A DNA stretch of 16,203 nt, taken from positions 1 through 16,203 of the forward strand of contig JAEZMC010000077.1 in NCBI GenBank assembly GCA_023435805.1. Reading direction: 5' to 3'. The translations under genes and the position numbers were made by a program. Below, one piece after another: positions 1 through 7,407 of the stretch; position 1 is the stretch's first letter; the number at the start of each line of letters is the position of its first letter. The stretch comes from Bacillota bacterium (GTDB taxonomy: Bacteria > Bacillota > Clostridia > Acetivibrionales > DTU013). The notes beneath the pieces are model-generated. The model was not told where the DNA came from and ran no database searches. It was given only the letters and a program-made list of their open reading frames with translations.

Positions 1-924
1 GGATAGCAGAGCTATACCAGCACCTATGATGACAATGGTCGAAGCAATAACCACCCAAAACCCGGGTTTTTTATAGCTTAACACATTTTTGATCCGCCCT
101 TTTACATTCCCCTCGCCAAAAGCAAGCGGACTGCCATTCAATATATGCTTTCCGGCAGCAAGCGTCAATAATGAAGCAGCATAAGGCTTTTTCACATCAG
201 CACCCGTCTTCTTCAGCACCCGTTCGTCACAGGATAGCTCCATATCCCTGCTCATCAAAATAAACGCAGCCCAGACAAGAGGATTAAACCAGTGAACAGA
301 CAGTATCAGGAAAGCAAACAGCTTGATGATGTGATCTTTTCGGAGGATATGTATCTGTTCATGCAGCACAATATAGCTTCTTTCTTCAACGCTGAGTCCA
401 ACCGGCAGATAGATCTTTGGTCTGATCAAGCCAAGAACAAATGGTGTTTTTAAATTCCTGGCTTCGAAAATATTCTGCTCTGTTAATTGAGCACATTTGA
501 GCTGATTTTTTAAGCGCAGCACCGATACCAGACTGTGAAGAAGTAAAGCCAAAATTCCTAAAATCCATATGTATGCCGCTATTTCCGTATAAATCTGCAG
601 CGGATTTGCACTTGCACCAATAGCTGGCGCGGGAAGTGATTGGCTTGCATAGGAGTCAACTGCTGCTATTCCGGTATGAATCTGCGGAGTTTCCTGATAG
701 ACAATGTCATGAGGAATAGGGACAGTATTGATATTCCGCGGTAAAAGGCTGAATATACTTTCAAAGGTGAATGGAATGACAAGACGAAATGCCGCCGCAC
801 CCCATAACGCATAGGAGACGAATTTGGGAGCTTTTTTGAGCGGCAGCCTGATCAGTATCACAAAAAGGATTACATAGCTTGCCGTAAGGCTCATATTTAA
901 AACAGAAAGAAATAGTCCGCTCAT
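1..924 (-). CDS. BlaR1/MecR1-type M56 family metallopeptidase, sensor-transducer (3' end outside window)
   Basis: Integral-membrane zinc peptidase of the BlaR1/MecR1 family. In known systems an extracellular signal (a beta-lactam or another cell-wall stress) activates the cytoplasmic-facing metalloprotease, which leads to inactivation of the partner BlaI repressor. The 308 residues visible start MSGLFLSVLNMSLTASYVIL, with hydrophobic segments near residues 5-25, 38-55 and about 110-130. The zinc motif HEQIH is at residues 188-192 (bases 349-363), followed by RKDH, a hydrophobic stretch containing HWFNPLVW, and ELSCDERVL, the usual arrangement of M56 peptidases. The start is set by GGAG 8 bases upstream, inside the blaI-like gene, and the two genes overlap by ATGA. 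The reading frame is open to base 1, so any C-terminal sensor domain (penicillin-binding or other) is not visible and the inducer cannot be inferred. Family assignment is firm; beta-lactam sensing is not shown. Confidence 0.9.
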   Translation of the reverse strand, partial: MSGLFLSVLNMSLTASYVILFVILIRLPLKKAPKFVSYALWGAAAFRLVIPFTFESIFSLLPRNINTVPIPHDIVYQETPQIHTGIAAVDSYASQSLPAPAIGASANPLQIYTEIAAYIWILGILALLLHSLVSVLRLKNQLKCAQLTEQNIFEARNLKTPFVLGLIRPKIYLPVGLSVEERSYIVLHEQIHILRKDHIIKLFAFLILSVHWFNPLVWAAFILMSRDMELSCDERVLKKTGADVKKPYAASLLTLAAGKHILNGSPLAFGEGNVKGRIKNVLSYKKPGFWVVIASTIVIIGAGIALLS

Positions 925-1289
925 GGCTGAATCTCCTTGTGCTCGTCAATTAGCTTTTTCAATTCTTCAGCCTGGTGTTTGCCTAGCTTTTTACCGCTGA
1001 TAAAAGCTGTTAAAAATTTGGGCAGGGATCCTCCAAAGGTGTCCTCGACAAAACGTATGCTTTGCCGGGCGTAATATTCATCCTTCGTAATGAGAGACGA
1101 AACGACAGTATTTTCATTTTTAAATATGCCCTTTTCACATAGCTTTTTCAGTACGGTATAGGTTGTGGACTTTTTCCACTCCATTTCTTTTTCACATATC
1201 TTCACCAGATCGCCGGAACCGATAGGCGCATTCTGCCAAACTATTTCCGCAAACTTCTCTTCACTTTCAGTCAGTTTATATTCTTTCAT
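921..1289 (-). CDS. BlaI/MecI/CopY-family transcriptional repressor
   Basis: A 122-residue DNA-binding repressor of the penicillinase-repressor family, normal length for BlaI/MecI. The N-terminal winged helix contains LTESEEKFAEIVW, then GSGDLVKICEKEMEWKKSTTYTVLKKLCEKG, the typical recognition-helix region with the W-K-x-T-T-x-T-V-L-x-x-L signature, at about residues 38-50. The C-terminal half (about 72-118) is the dimerisation region that BlaR1-type proteases target for cleavage or inactivation. The start is preceded by GGAGG. The stop overlaps the ATG of the M56 peptidase gene downstream, so the two are translationally coupled. A palindrome over the promoter just upstream suggests autorepression. 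The regulated target beyond this pair is not in the window. Confidence 0.93.
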   Translation of the reverse strand: MKEYKLTESEEKFAEIVWQNAPIGSGDLVKICEKEMEWKKSTTYTVLKKLCEKGIFKNENTVVSSLITKDEYYARQSIRFVEDTFGGSLPKFLTAFISGKKLGKHQAEELKKLIDEHKEIQP

Positions 1290-1325
1290 ACCAAACCTCC
1301 AAGGTCTATAGGATATCGACCAGCA

Positions 1326-1357
1326 ATAAGTCTATACCTTATAGACTTATATGTCAA
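1326..1357 (-). promoter_or_regulatory. Promoter with overlapping BlaI-type operator palindrome
   Basis: On the minus strand a perfect TTGACA (-35) lies at 1357-1352. A -10-like TATAGA or TAGACT falls 15 or 17 bases further on. The region between and over the -10 is a perfect palindrome with 11-base arms, ATAAGTCTATA and TATAGACTTAT, separated by CCT (1326-1350). This is the position and symmetry expected of a BlaI/MecI dimer site that blocks RNA polymerase. A related half site, GGTCTATAGG, lies at 1303-1312 closer to the gene. Which repressor binds is inferred from position. Confidence 0.75.
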
Positions 1358-1485
1358 GGGTAATCTAAAATGTTATTTTCTGTATTTTTCGTGGCAGATC
1401 AAAGCTTGCTATTAACCGATCCCCACAACCCAGTGGCTGTTATCCAAGCTGTCAATAAACACTCTATGATCAGGCTCTTTTACTT

Positions 1486-1528
1486 AAAAAACCCTCGATA
1501 TGTCCGCATGAACGGATATCGAGGGTTT
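1486..1528 (-). terminator. Rho-independent terminator of the VTC/DUF4956/CotH operon
   Basis: An inverted repeat with perfect 13-base arms AAACCCTCGATAT and ATATCGAGGGTTT (1489-1501 and 1516-1528) encloses a 14-base loop. On the minus strand it is followed by a run of T (1491-1486). It lies about 120 bases past the CotH stop codon and before the blaI promoter, so it separates the two minus-strand units. The rest of the 1358-1645 spacer shows no convincing gene. Confidence 0.85.
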
Positions 1529-1645
1529 ATGCCGTGTAAACAAATTTATTTTTACTTCCATAAAAGTTCAATTGCGTGTTAGATATTTCACATGCCCGGT
1601 TGATTCAACTGTTGCAATGGAATCGCCGCCTGGCGGCTCGTTTGA

Positions 1646-3787
1646 TCAGGCCGCTCGCCTTCTCTTGAACAAAACGACAAACGTCAATCCTGCTAAAAGA
1701 ACAATTGTGCAAGCTCCTGCAAACAACCATGTACTGGCATTATTTTCAGATGTTTTGACCGCCGCTTGATTTCCGAAGCCAGGAGCTTGCCAGGCAGGTA
1801 CGTTATTTCCGCCTCCCTGCACGTTTTCAGGAGGCCTTCCGCCCATACCGCCTAAACCACCCCGCGTCATGTTTTTAAGCTGCGTTATTTGTTCGTCGGT
1901 TAACCCAAGCTCTTTGAGCTGGGCAAGCTGCTCTTCGGTCAGCTCATTTTCACCGGCTGCCCACATGATTTCCATGGCTTTTTGCATAGTTTCCATATCA
2001 ATACCCTGCATTCCGCCCATGACCTCCGGCCCTCGACCTATGCCGCCTTCCATACCGCCTCCCATGCCTTCCGGCACTCGACCTGCGCCACCTTCCATGC
2101 CGCCGTCCATGCCTCCCGGCACTGGACCTCCGCCACCTTCCATGCCACCGTCCATGCCTTCCGGCACCCGACCTGCGCCGCTTCCCATGCCGCCGCCCAT
2201 GCCTTCCGGCACCCGACCTGCGCCGCCTCCCATGCCGCCGCCCTGACTGCCGAGTGCGGAGAGCTGAACGCTGGAAGCATCAACAAGCTTGCCCGACTCC
2301 GCACGCTGCCCATCACTTGTGGAGGGAATTGTGCCGTTGAGCTGCCCCTCAATGCTTTCCGCACGAAGCAGCCCAAGTTCTTTGAGTTCGATGATCGCCG
2401 TCTCATATGCATCATAATCGTAAAACGCGCTGGGATCGGCCTCTACATAGGATGAAATCAACGTATTCACAGAATCCACCGTTTGTTCAAACAAGCCGCT
2501 GTTGAAATAGCCGTCAACGATTTGCTGCAAATAGCCGTGATACATCTCCATATATTCCGGCACTTCCAACAGCTTTCCAAGCAGAGGTCTATTTTCAAGG
2601 CTTACACCTGATACAGGCGTATCAATCGGGAAATTGACAATGTCCGAAGCGCTTCCCGACTGGAAGCCGCCAAACGCCAGGTTGTAATCCCAGGGGAGAA
2701 TTGTCAGTTGTCCTTCGTCTTCGTACAGATAATAGTTATGTCCCATATTGGAAACATAGCTATCGAGGTTTACAACGACCGTGTGCGCGGCGAAATATTT
2801 CAGTACTGCCTCCACATCGACGGTGTTTTCCAAATCCTCACCATCTGAGAGTTTTTTAAGCGCTTTAATCACACGCTTGTGATCATTTTCGGTTGTATCA
2901 AACACCGAATTGTCAAAAATTGATGAGTAACTTGAGGGATCGTCATCAATGTATTGCAGTGATACGCCGCTTGAAGCCATATTGCCCATTCCTCCGAAGC
3001 CAAAACCGCCTCCGCGATTATCTGCGTCGCTTTGCGGATTTTGATCCTTTACAACTGGGAACCGTGGCTGCTCCTGCGCCTGATTCTGCTGATTATTCTG
3101 CGCTTGTTCCACGTTCCTGCCACCATTTATAAACTCGTTCATCCACCCATCGCCGCGCATGCCCATGCTCTCCGGTTTGTACAGCTCACCATGAGCGTTT
3201 CCGTAAACGCGCTGGGCGTAGCTTTCCTCGAGGCTCTCAACAGCAAGATAAAAACCCCACGTTTCTCCGTTGACCGAAATATCCGCGAACGCATACAGAG
3301 GAGACTCAACGCCGACATAATCCATGATATTGTAGGACAGATATTCCTTCATATAGGTTGCGTCGCCCTGCATGTTGTTGAACACAATTTTGTCAAGTCC
3401 CAGCCATGTCTGCCCGGTGATGTAGTGGTCAAACTCAATTTTGAAGCTGAAACGGTCGGTTGTATCGTCCTGTGCTACCATGCTCAGACTGGAGTTACCT
3501 TTAGGGCGGATGCCGACATTTTCAAGCTTGGTGCCGTCGATCACAACCGTCGCAGGTATATATTCCTCCGCTGTGGCATTTTCCAGCATATTTGCCCATT
3601 CTTTTTCATCGGCAATGATCTGAATCTCCATAATCCTGCTTTTATCCATAGCCGCAGCATATGCCTGTTCCGTCGTTCCGGCGACCCCTGCGAATGCCGA
3701 GGGATTCTGGTATGCAAAAACTGTAGCAAGCACGGCGGCCGCTATGAGCAGCACCGCGATTGCTCCAATCCATTTATGCTTAATCAC
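1646..3787 (-). CDS. CotH kinase family protein with Gly/Met-rich repeat and C-terminal membrane anchor
   Basis: 713 residues, starting at GTG 10 bases after AAGGAGG. CotH-family proteins are atypical kinase-fold proteins; Bacillus CotH phosphorylates spore-coat proteins, but many homologues lie outside sporulation loci and have unknown substrates. An N-terminal membrane or signal segment spans residues 6-25. The CotH core runs about 50-475 and includes VGIRPKGNSS (92-100), FKIEFDHYITGQTWLGLDKI, ADISVNGETWGFYLAVE and the HNYYLYEDEGQLTILPWDYN block (350-369) with the conserved Asp-Tyr-Asn. Residues 516-590 are five tandem 15-residue Gly/Met-rich units, followed by an acidic helix-like stretch (615-640), a flexible linker and a C-terminal transmembrane segment (about 687-706) ending in KRRR. 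The protein is therefore predicted to be extracellular and membrane-tethered. It lies 15 bases after the DUF4956 gene. A role in spore coat is not supported by the context. Confidence 0.9.
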   Translation of the reverse strand: MIKHKWIGAIAVLLIAAAVLATVFAYQNPSAFAGVAGTTEQAYAAAMDKSRIMEIQIIADEKEWANMLENATAEEYIPATVVIDGTKLENVGIRPKGNSSLSMVAQDDTTDRFSFKIEFDHYITGQTWLGLDKIVFNNMQGDATYMKEYLSYNIMDYVGVESPLYAFADISVNGETWGFYLAVESLEESYAQRVYGNAHGELYKPESMGMRGDGWMNEFINGGRNVEQAQNNQQNQAQEQPRFPVVKDQNPQSDADNRGGGFGFGGMGNMASSGVSLQYIDDDPSSYSSIFDNSVFDTTENDHKRVIKALKKLSDGEDLENTVDVEAVLKYFAAHTVVVNLDSYVSNMGHNYYLYEDEGQLTILPWDYNLAFGGFQSGSASDIVNFPIDTPVSGVSLENRPLLGKLLEVPEYMEMYHGYLQQIVDGYFNSGLFEQTVDSVNTLISSYVEADPSAFYDYDAYETAIIELKELGLLRAESIEGQLNGTIPSTSDGQRAESGKLVDASSVQLSALGSQGGGMGGGAGRVPEGMGGGMGSGAGRVPEGMDGGMEGGGGPVPGGMDGGMEGGAGRVPEGMGGGMEGGIGRGPEVMGGMQGIDMETMQKAMEIMWAAGENELTEEQLAQLKELGLTDEQITQLKNMTRGGLGGMGGRPPENVQGGGNNVPAWQAPGFGNQAAVKTSENNASTWLFAGACTIVLLAGLTFVVLFKRRRAA
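2018..2242 (-). repeat. 45-base tandem repeat (5 copies) inside the CotH-family gene
   Basis: Five in-frame units of 15 codons, consensus GGGMEGGAGRVPEGM, cover residues 516-590 of the CotH-family protein. Units differ by single residues (for example DGGMEGGGGPVPGGM and GGGMEGGIGRGPEVM), which points to expansion by slippage or recombination. Composition is locally GC-rich compared with the flanks. The long proline-rich open frames on the opposite strand here are only a consequence of this repeat. Confidence 0.9.
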
Positions 3788-3802
3788 AACGGTTTCCCCT
3801 CC

Positions 3803-4474
3803 TTATGACATATAGTCGCCGTTGTAGCTGATAAGCGCCGCGCTTTTCACGCCGGGAATCGCCTTGATTGCCCCGACGAACTTTGTGGAGCTTTCTATCA
3901 GGCGAACCTCGAGTGTAAACTCCATGCCGGAATGGGAAATAATCTTTGATTTTACCGAATACTTCTTCACACTCTGTGCGATCCGCTTGAGTATTTCATC
4001 CTCCTGCATTTCTCCCTCGCTGCTGATGACAAGAATATAGGGGGAATCCACACTCTTCTTGTTGACAAACAGCACAAGGATTATGCCGATAAAAACAGAA
4101 CCGAGTATTGCTAGAGGCAGTAGCCCCGCGCCAAGAACGATGCCCGCTGCGATTGACCAGAATAAAAACGCAATGTCAAGCGGTTCCTTGATGGCTGTTC
4201 TGAAACGGACGATGGACAGCGCACCTACCATACCAAGAGATAGAATGATGTTGGAGGTCACGGCAAGGATAACCAATGTGGTAATCATTGTCATTGCGAT
4301 GAGCGAAACGCCAAAGCCCGCTGAATACATGACGCCTGTGTATGTCTTCTTATAAACAAAAAAGACAAAAAGGCCTACAACAAAAGCAAGCGCCATAGCG
4401 ATGACCATGTCAAGCGCCGAAAAGCTCGCGATATTTTCCAAAAAACTTGACTTAAACAAATCGTTGAAATTCAT
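3803..4474 (-). CDS. DUF4956 family membrane protein
   Basis: 223 residues from the preferred ATG at 4474, which has GGAGA 6 bases upstream. The ATG at 4480 touches that site and the one at 4504 lies inside the upstream gene. Four hydrophobic segments are seen in the first 140 residues (about 21-41, 56-76, 78-90 and 105-138), with the conserved DUF4956 stretch GALSIVRFRTAIKEPLDIA between them. A soluble C-terminal domain of about 80 residues (ILVISSEGEMQEDEILKRI to the end) resembles a small alpha/beta regulatory fold. The family has no established biochemical function. It is repeatedly found beside VTC-domain and CotH-family genes, as here: 11 bases after the VTC stop and 15 bases before the CotH start. 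A role in handling or exporting the product of the VTC enzyme is inference only. Confidence 0.88.
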   Translation of the reverse strand: MNFNDLFKSSFLENIASFSALDMVIAMALAFVVGLFVFFVYKKTYTGVMYSAGFGVSLIAMTMITTLVILAVTSNIILSLGMVGALSIVRFRTAIKEPLDIAFLFWSIAAGIVLGAGLLPLAILGSVFIGIILVLFVNKKSVDSPYILVISSEGEMQEDEILKRIAQSVKKYSVKSKIISHSGMEFTLEVRLIESSTKFVGAIKAIPGVKSAALISYNGDYMS

Positions 4475-4485
4475 ATTCATTCTCC

Positions 4486-5172
4486 TTATCCATAAATGCG
4501 GCAAGCCGCGTATTTTGAAAATGCCCCTGTGTGACGGGTATTTGTCTGTATCAGGTCACGCATGATGTCCGGCAGGAAGTTGTCGTACTTCACTTCCAGC
4601 AGCAGCACTCCCGGCTCACCAACACGCAATGATGGAATATTCCTGTCAAAAAGTCCTGTGGAGTACTGTCCTGTGCGCAGATTCGAATCAAATGTTACAC
4701 GGACATTGCCGTAAGGGAAGATATACGCTTCACGCCAATAATCCACAATAGTACGGGGCCTGAGCCTTTGAAAGCGCAGCTTGCTGTACAGCTCCACGAT
4801 GAGCGGTTCGTTTGACTCAGCCATCCAGGCGAAATCACCATCCAATATCCGCTGCGTTTGCTCACGAGTGAGTGCGGTTGACTGCTTATTGCACAACCCG
4901 TTTCTTTTGCTCTTTTTTTCCAGACGAATATAGCCATCGTCGAGATTATAAAGGCGTATGCGAAACTTTTCCCGATTGGGCAGTCCGTATATCTTTTCCC
5001 TGAGCGCCTTATCGTTATCATTGTCAAAATATAGGCTGCGAATATGGTAACGCCCATCTGCGCCGGCATTTGAATCAACTCTTGCCACAGCCCTCACACG
5101 CTGCCTTAGCGAGTGGTAGTCAAGAAGATTGATTACATGCTTGTATTCATGCCTGTATTTCAATTCCTTCAT
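4486..5172 (-). CDS. VTC-domain protein, polyphosphate polymerase-like
   Basis: 228 residues of the VTC domain, a member of the triphosphate tunnel family. In yeast Vtc4 this domain makes polyphosphate from ATP inside a tunnel lined with basic residues. Tunnel-type motifs in order are RHEYKHVI (N-terminus), YHIRSLYFDN, REKFRIRLYN, YIRLEKKSKRNG, the basic stretch KLRFQRLRPRTIVDYWREAY, VRVTFDS and LLLEVKYDNFLPD (acidic metal-binding strand) near the C-terminus. There is no membrane segment, so it is predicted to be cytoplasmic and may work with the DUF4956 membrane protein. The chosen ATG follows AAAGGAG by 9 bases; an ATG 24 bases upstream is in frame but has no ribosome site. It is the first gene of the operon and is divergent from the response regulator. 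Polymerase activity is a family-based inference. Confidence 0.9.
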   Translation of the reverse strand: MKELKYRHEYKHVINLLDYHSLRQRVRAVARVDSNAGADGRYHIRSLYFDNDNDKALREKIYGLPNREKFRIRLYNLDDGYIRLEKKSKRNGLCNKQSTALTREQTQRILDGDFAWMAESNEPLIVELYSKLRFQRLRPRTIVDYWREAYIFPYGNVRVTFDSNLRTGQYSTGLFDRNIPSLRVGEPGVLLLEVKYDNFLPDIMRDLIQTNTRHTGAFSKYAACRIYG

Positions 5173-5207
5173 GTGCATCAGCTCCTTTGTCTGCATCTTA
5201 CGGTGGT

Positions 5208-5226
5208 AAACTTAATCCAAGCTTAA
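5208..5226 (-). promoter_or_regulatory. Putative response-regulator site for the VTC operon (TTAAG direct repeat)
   Basis: Read on the minus strand, two TTAAG half sites (5226-5222 and 5215-5211) are separated by 6 bases, giving an 11-base period. This is typical of tandem binding by OmpR/PhoB-type regulators. The site lies about 40 bases upstream of the VTC start codon and points toward it. No good -10 hexamer could be fixed for this transcript; TAAGAT at 5200-5195 is the best candidate. Confidence 0.5.
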
Positions 5227-5261
5227 TTCGCATAAAAATTTTGCGAACACAAAAAATGTCA

Positions 5262-5297
5262 TTAAGTTTTGATTAAGCTTATTGTTCATAATATAAT
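5262..5297 (+). promoter_or_regulatory. Promoter of the two-component system genes with overlapping TTAAG direct repeat
   Basis: TTGATT (5269-5274) and TATAAT (5292-5297), 17 bases apart, form a good sigma-A promoter. Its -35 is overlapped by a direct repeat of TTAAG at 5262-5266 and 5273-5277, the same half site and 11-base spacing as the site facing the VTC operon. This fits autoregulation by the encoded OmpR-type regulator. Confidence 0.65.
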
Positions 5298-5325
5298 TAT
5301 CATGATTATAGAGGAGATGAGCCGC

Positions 5326-6000
5326 TTGCGGATATTGATCGTGGAAGACGAAAAAAGGCTTGCGGAAACGCTTGCCGATATTATCACGGAAAATAAAGAT
5401 ATTGCTGATATGGCGTTCGATGGGGAAAGAGGATTGGACAACGCTCTGACCGGAATATATGACGCAATCATCCTTGACGTAATGCTTCCTAAAATGAATG
5501 GTTTTGAGATTGTTTGTGAACTCAGAAAAAAAAACATTAAAACGCCGATACTAATGCTCACTGCAAAAGCTGAGCTTGCAGACAGGGTAAAAGGGCTTGA
5601 TTGCGGAGCGGATTATTACCTGACCAAACCATTTGAAACGGCTGAACTGTTGGCCTGCCTTCGGGCAATCCTGCGTCGCGGCGATGAAATCAGACCCGAG
5701 CAGCCTGAGTTTGGGGATATCTGTATTGATATCGCCGCAAGCGAACTGATCTGCGGTACCCGGTCTGTTAAACTGAATGTGAGGGAACTGGAACTTTTAC
5801 GGCTGCTGATTGCAAACAAGGGCATTTTGCTCTCCAAAGAGAATATCTTCCTAAGGATTTGCGGGTATGACAGCGAAGCAGATGACAGTATCGTTGAGGT
5901 ATATCTGAGTTTTCTGCGTAAAAAGCTTGAGCATGTCGGATCAAAAGTAAAAATTTCCGTTGTCCGGCGGGTAGGCTACAAATTGGAGGTTATGGAATGA
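5326..6000 (+). CDS. OmpR/PhoB-family response regulator
   Basis: 224 residues from the TTG at 5326 (MRILIVEDE), which has GAGGAG 9 bases upstream. The ATG at 5317 touches that site, and earlier in-frame starts lie before the expected transcript start. The receiver domain (1-118) has the acidic pair E7/D8, phospho-acceptor D51 (ILDVMLP), T79 (MLTAK) and K101 (LTKPF). The DNA-binding winged helix (about 128-222) shows LNVRELELLRLLIANKG, the recognition-helix region DDSIVEVYLSFLRKKL and VRRVGYKL. The stop overlaps the kinase ATG as ATGA, so the pair is translationally coupled. Direct repeats upstream on both sides suggest it controls itself and the divergent VTC/DUF4956/CotH operon. The signal is unknown. 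Confidence 0.93.
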   Translation: MRILIVEDEKRLAETLADIITENKDIADMAFDGERGLDNALTGIYDAIILDVMLPKMNGFEIVCELRKKNIKTPILMLTAKAELADRVKGLDCGADYYLTKPFETAELLACLRAILRRGDEIRPEQPEFGDICIDIAASELICGTRSVKLNVRELELLRLLIANKGILLSKENIFLRICGYDSEADDSIVEVYLSFLRKKLEHVGSKVKISVVRRVGYKLEVME

Positions 6001-7244
6001 TACAAAAGCTGCGGCGCAAGTTCATATTCATTCTTATGAGTGTCGTCACCCTCATCCTACTCTCTATTTTTGTTTCCGTGCTTCTATCAACATCAAGTAA
6101 CACACGGCGCATGAGTGAAACCATGCTCCGGGAGGCACTCAATATGCAGACACCGCCACAGGACTTGCGGCCGCCGCAGGATGGAGGCGCGCGGAAGCCG
6201 ATTGACGCAGCTTTGCCCAACACCCGCATGCCCATTATGGTTGCTGAAGTCGGTACGGATGGGACAATATCATTTCTGACCAATCATCTGCAATTTATTG
6301 AAGAAGATGTTGCGAAATCCGCTGTTCGGGCGGCTATGAACGCTGGGAAGGACTCTGGAATACTGCGGAACTACGAGTTTCGCTATCAAAAATCAGAGGA
6401 CGGCATCCATATCGCACTTGCAGACATTTCCATGGAACGGGCGATGTTGCGGAACTTGGTCATAAGCTCGCTCATGATCGGTGGTGTGGCGCTTGCGGCT
6501 TTCTTTCTGGTCAGTATTTTTTTATCGCACTGGGCAGTACGCCCTGTGGAACTTGCGTGGGAAAAGCAGAGACAGTTTGTGGCCGATGCATCCCATGAGC
6601 TCAAGACGCCACTGACGGTCATTCTTTCCAACGCAGAAATGCTAAGCGCCGACGGGACTTTTACGGATGAAAAAAAGTCCCGCAGAATGGAGCATATCCG
6701 AGCCGAAGCCACGCGAATGAAAAAACTGATAGAGGACTTGCTCACGCTGGCCAAAACGGATAGCACGAAAGGTACAATGGTTCGGGAACGTGTTGATTTC
6801 AGCTTTTTGATGACAAGTATGATCCTCACCTTTGAGCCAATTGTTTTTGACAATAGAAAAAAACTGACTTATGAAGTGCAGGATAAGATCTTTGTAGCCG
6901 GAGATGCACGGCGTTTACAGCAGCTTTTATCTATCTTGCTGGATAATGCGGTTAAATACTGCCCTTCGGGAGGGTCCATTGCGATTAGCCTGAAAGAAAC
7001 AGATAAAAAAACTGCTTTGCTTACGGTTTTCAACGACGGAGAGCCAATTCCGAAGGAAGAAACCGCACAAATATTTCAGCGGTTTTACCGCATTGACAAA
7101 TCAAGAAGCGCCCATGGCAGCTTTGGCCTGGGACTTTCCATAGCGGAGAGTATTGTGAGAGAGCACGGCGGGAAAATATGGGCGGAAAGCGGCGACAAAA
7201 ATGGCAACAGCTTTTTTGCAGCGTTGCCCATTATGCAAAATTAA
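5997..7244 (+). CDS. Membrane sensor histidine kinase
   Basis: 415 residues. Membrane segments at about 9-31 and 152-177 enclose an extracellular sensor region of about 120 residues containing a proline/glutamine-rich patch (52-65). After the second segment only about 20 residues (HWAVRPVELAWEKQRQ) lead to the phospho-acceptor box FVADASHELKTPLTVI, with His200, so a full HAMP domain is missing. The HATPase domain has the N box LLDNAVKYCP (N317), FNDGEP (345-350) and GSFGLGLSI (374-382), all intact, so it should be an active kinase. It overlaps the response regulator gene by 4 bases and is its evident partner. Stimulus unknown; the neighbouring extracellular CotH-family protein and polyphosphate-type operon make an envelope or phosphate-related cue possible but unproven. 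Confidence 0.93.
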   Translation: MIQKLRRKFIFILMSVVTLILLSIFVSVLLSTSSNTRRMSETMLREALNMQTPPQDLRPPQDGGARKPIDAALPNTRMPIMVAEVGTDGTISFLTNHLQFIEEDVAKSAVRAAMNAGKDSGILRNYEFRYQKSEDGIHIALADISMERAMLRNLVISSLMIGGVALAAFFLVSIFLSHWAVRPVELAWEKQRQFVADASHELKTPLTVILSNAEMLSADGTFTDEKKSRRMEHIRAEATRMKKLIEDLLTLAKTDSTKGTMVRERVDFSFLMTSMILTFEPIVFDNRKKLTYEVQDKIFVAGDARRLQQLLSILLDNAVKYCPSGGSIAISLKETDKKTALLTVFNDGEPIPKEETAQIFQRFYRIDKSRSAHGSFGLGLSIAESIVREHGGKIWAESGDKNGNSFFAALPIMQN

Positions 7245-7299
7245 AACTTCACACTTTTCATTTTTCCTTTTGAGGAAAGTCGATAAAGGCTGTATTTCA

Positions 7300-7407
7300 A
7301 AGTGTATCGAGAAGATACCCCTTCCTATTGGTAAGTCCACAAAGGATTTCAAAGACAGGGATTGGGATGCCTATCGCAATCCGGTCGCAGCACTTCGTAC
7401 AGAATGA
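7300..7407 (+). pseudogene. Possible remnant: coding-like C-terminal fragment, unidentified
   Basis: The 7245-7572 spacer has no complete gene I can support. An open frame that ends at 7407 finishes with a peptide containing KDFKDRDWDAYRNPVAALRTE, whose codons look used (gat tgg gat gcc tat cgc aat ccg) rather than random. It has no plausible start with a ribosome site. The upstream part runs back through the end of the kinase gene in another frame. A further frame, 7435-7557 (40 residues, hydrophobic C-terminus), also lacks a ribosome site. I do not recognise either. The fragment may be the tail of a lost gene or chance. Confidence 0.2.

Noticed and set aside
2018..2242. Regular repeats that might suggest a CRISPR array
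   Set aside because: Units are contiguous 45-base in-frame coding repeats with no spacers and no cas genes nearby.
1869..2455. Long proline- and methionine-rich open frames on the plus strand
   Set aside because: They are the reverse reading of the 45-base repeat in the CotH-family gene; no ribosome sites, and the minus-strand frame has full family motifs.
3032..3808. 258-residue plus-strand open frame
   Set aside because: Antisense to the conserved CotH core; composition and lack of a ribosome site mark it as a shadow.
7201..7407. 68-residue plus-strand frame as a full gene
   Set aside because: Its first part overlaps the kinase C-terminus in another frame and it has no ribosome site; only the tail may be a remnant.
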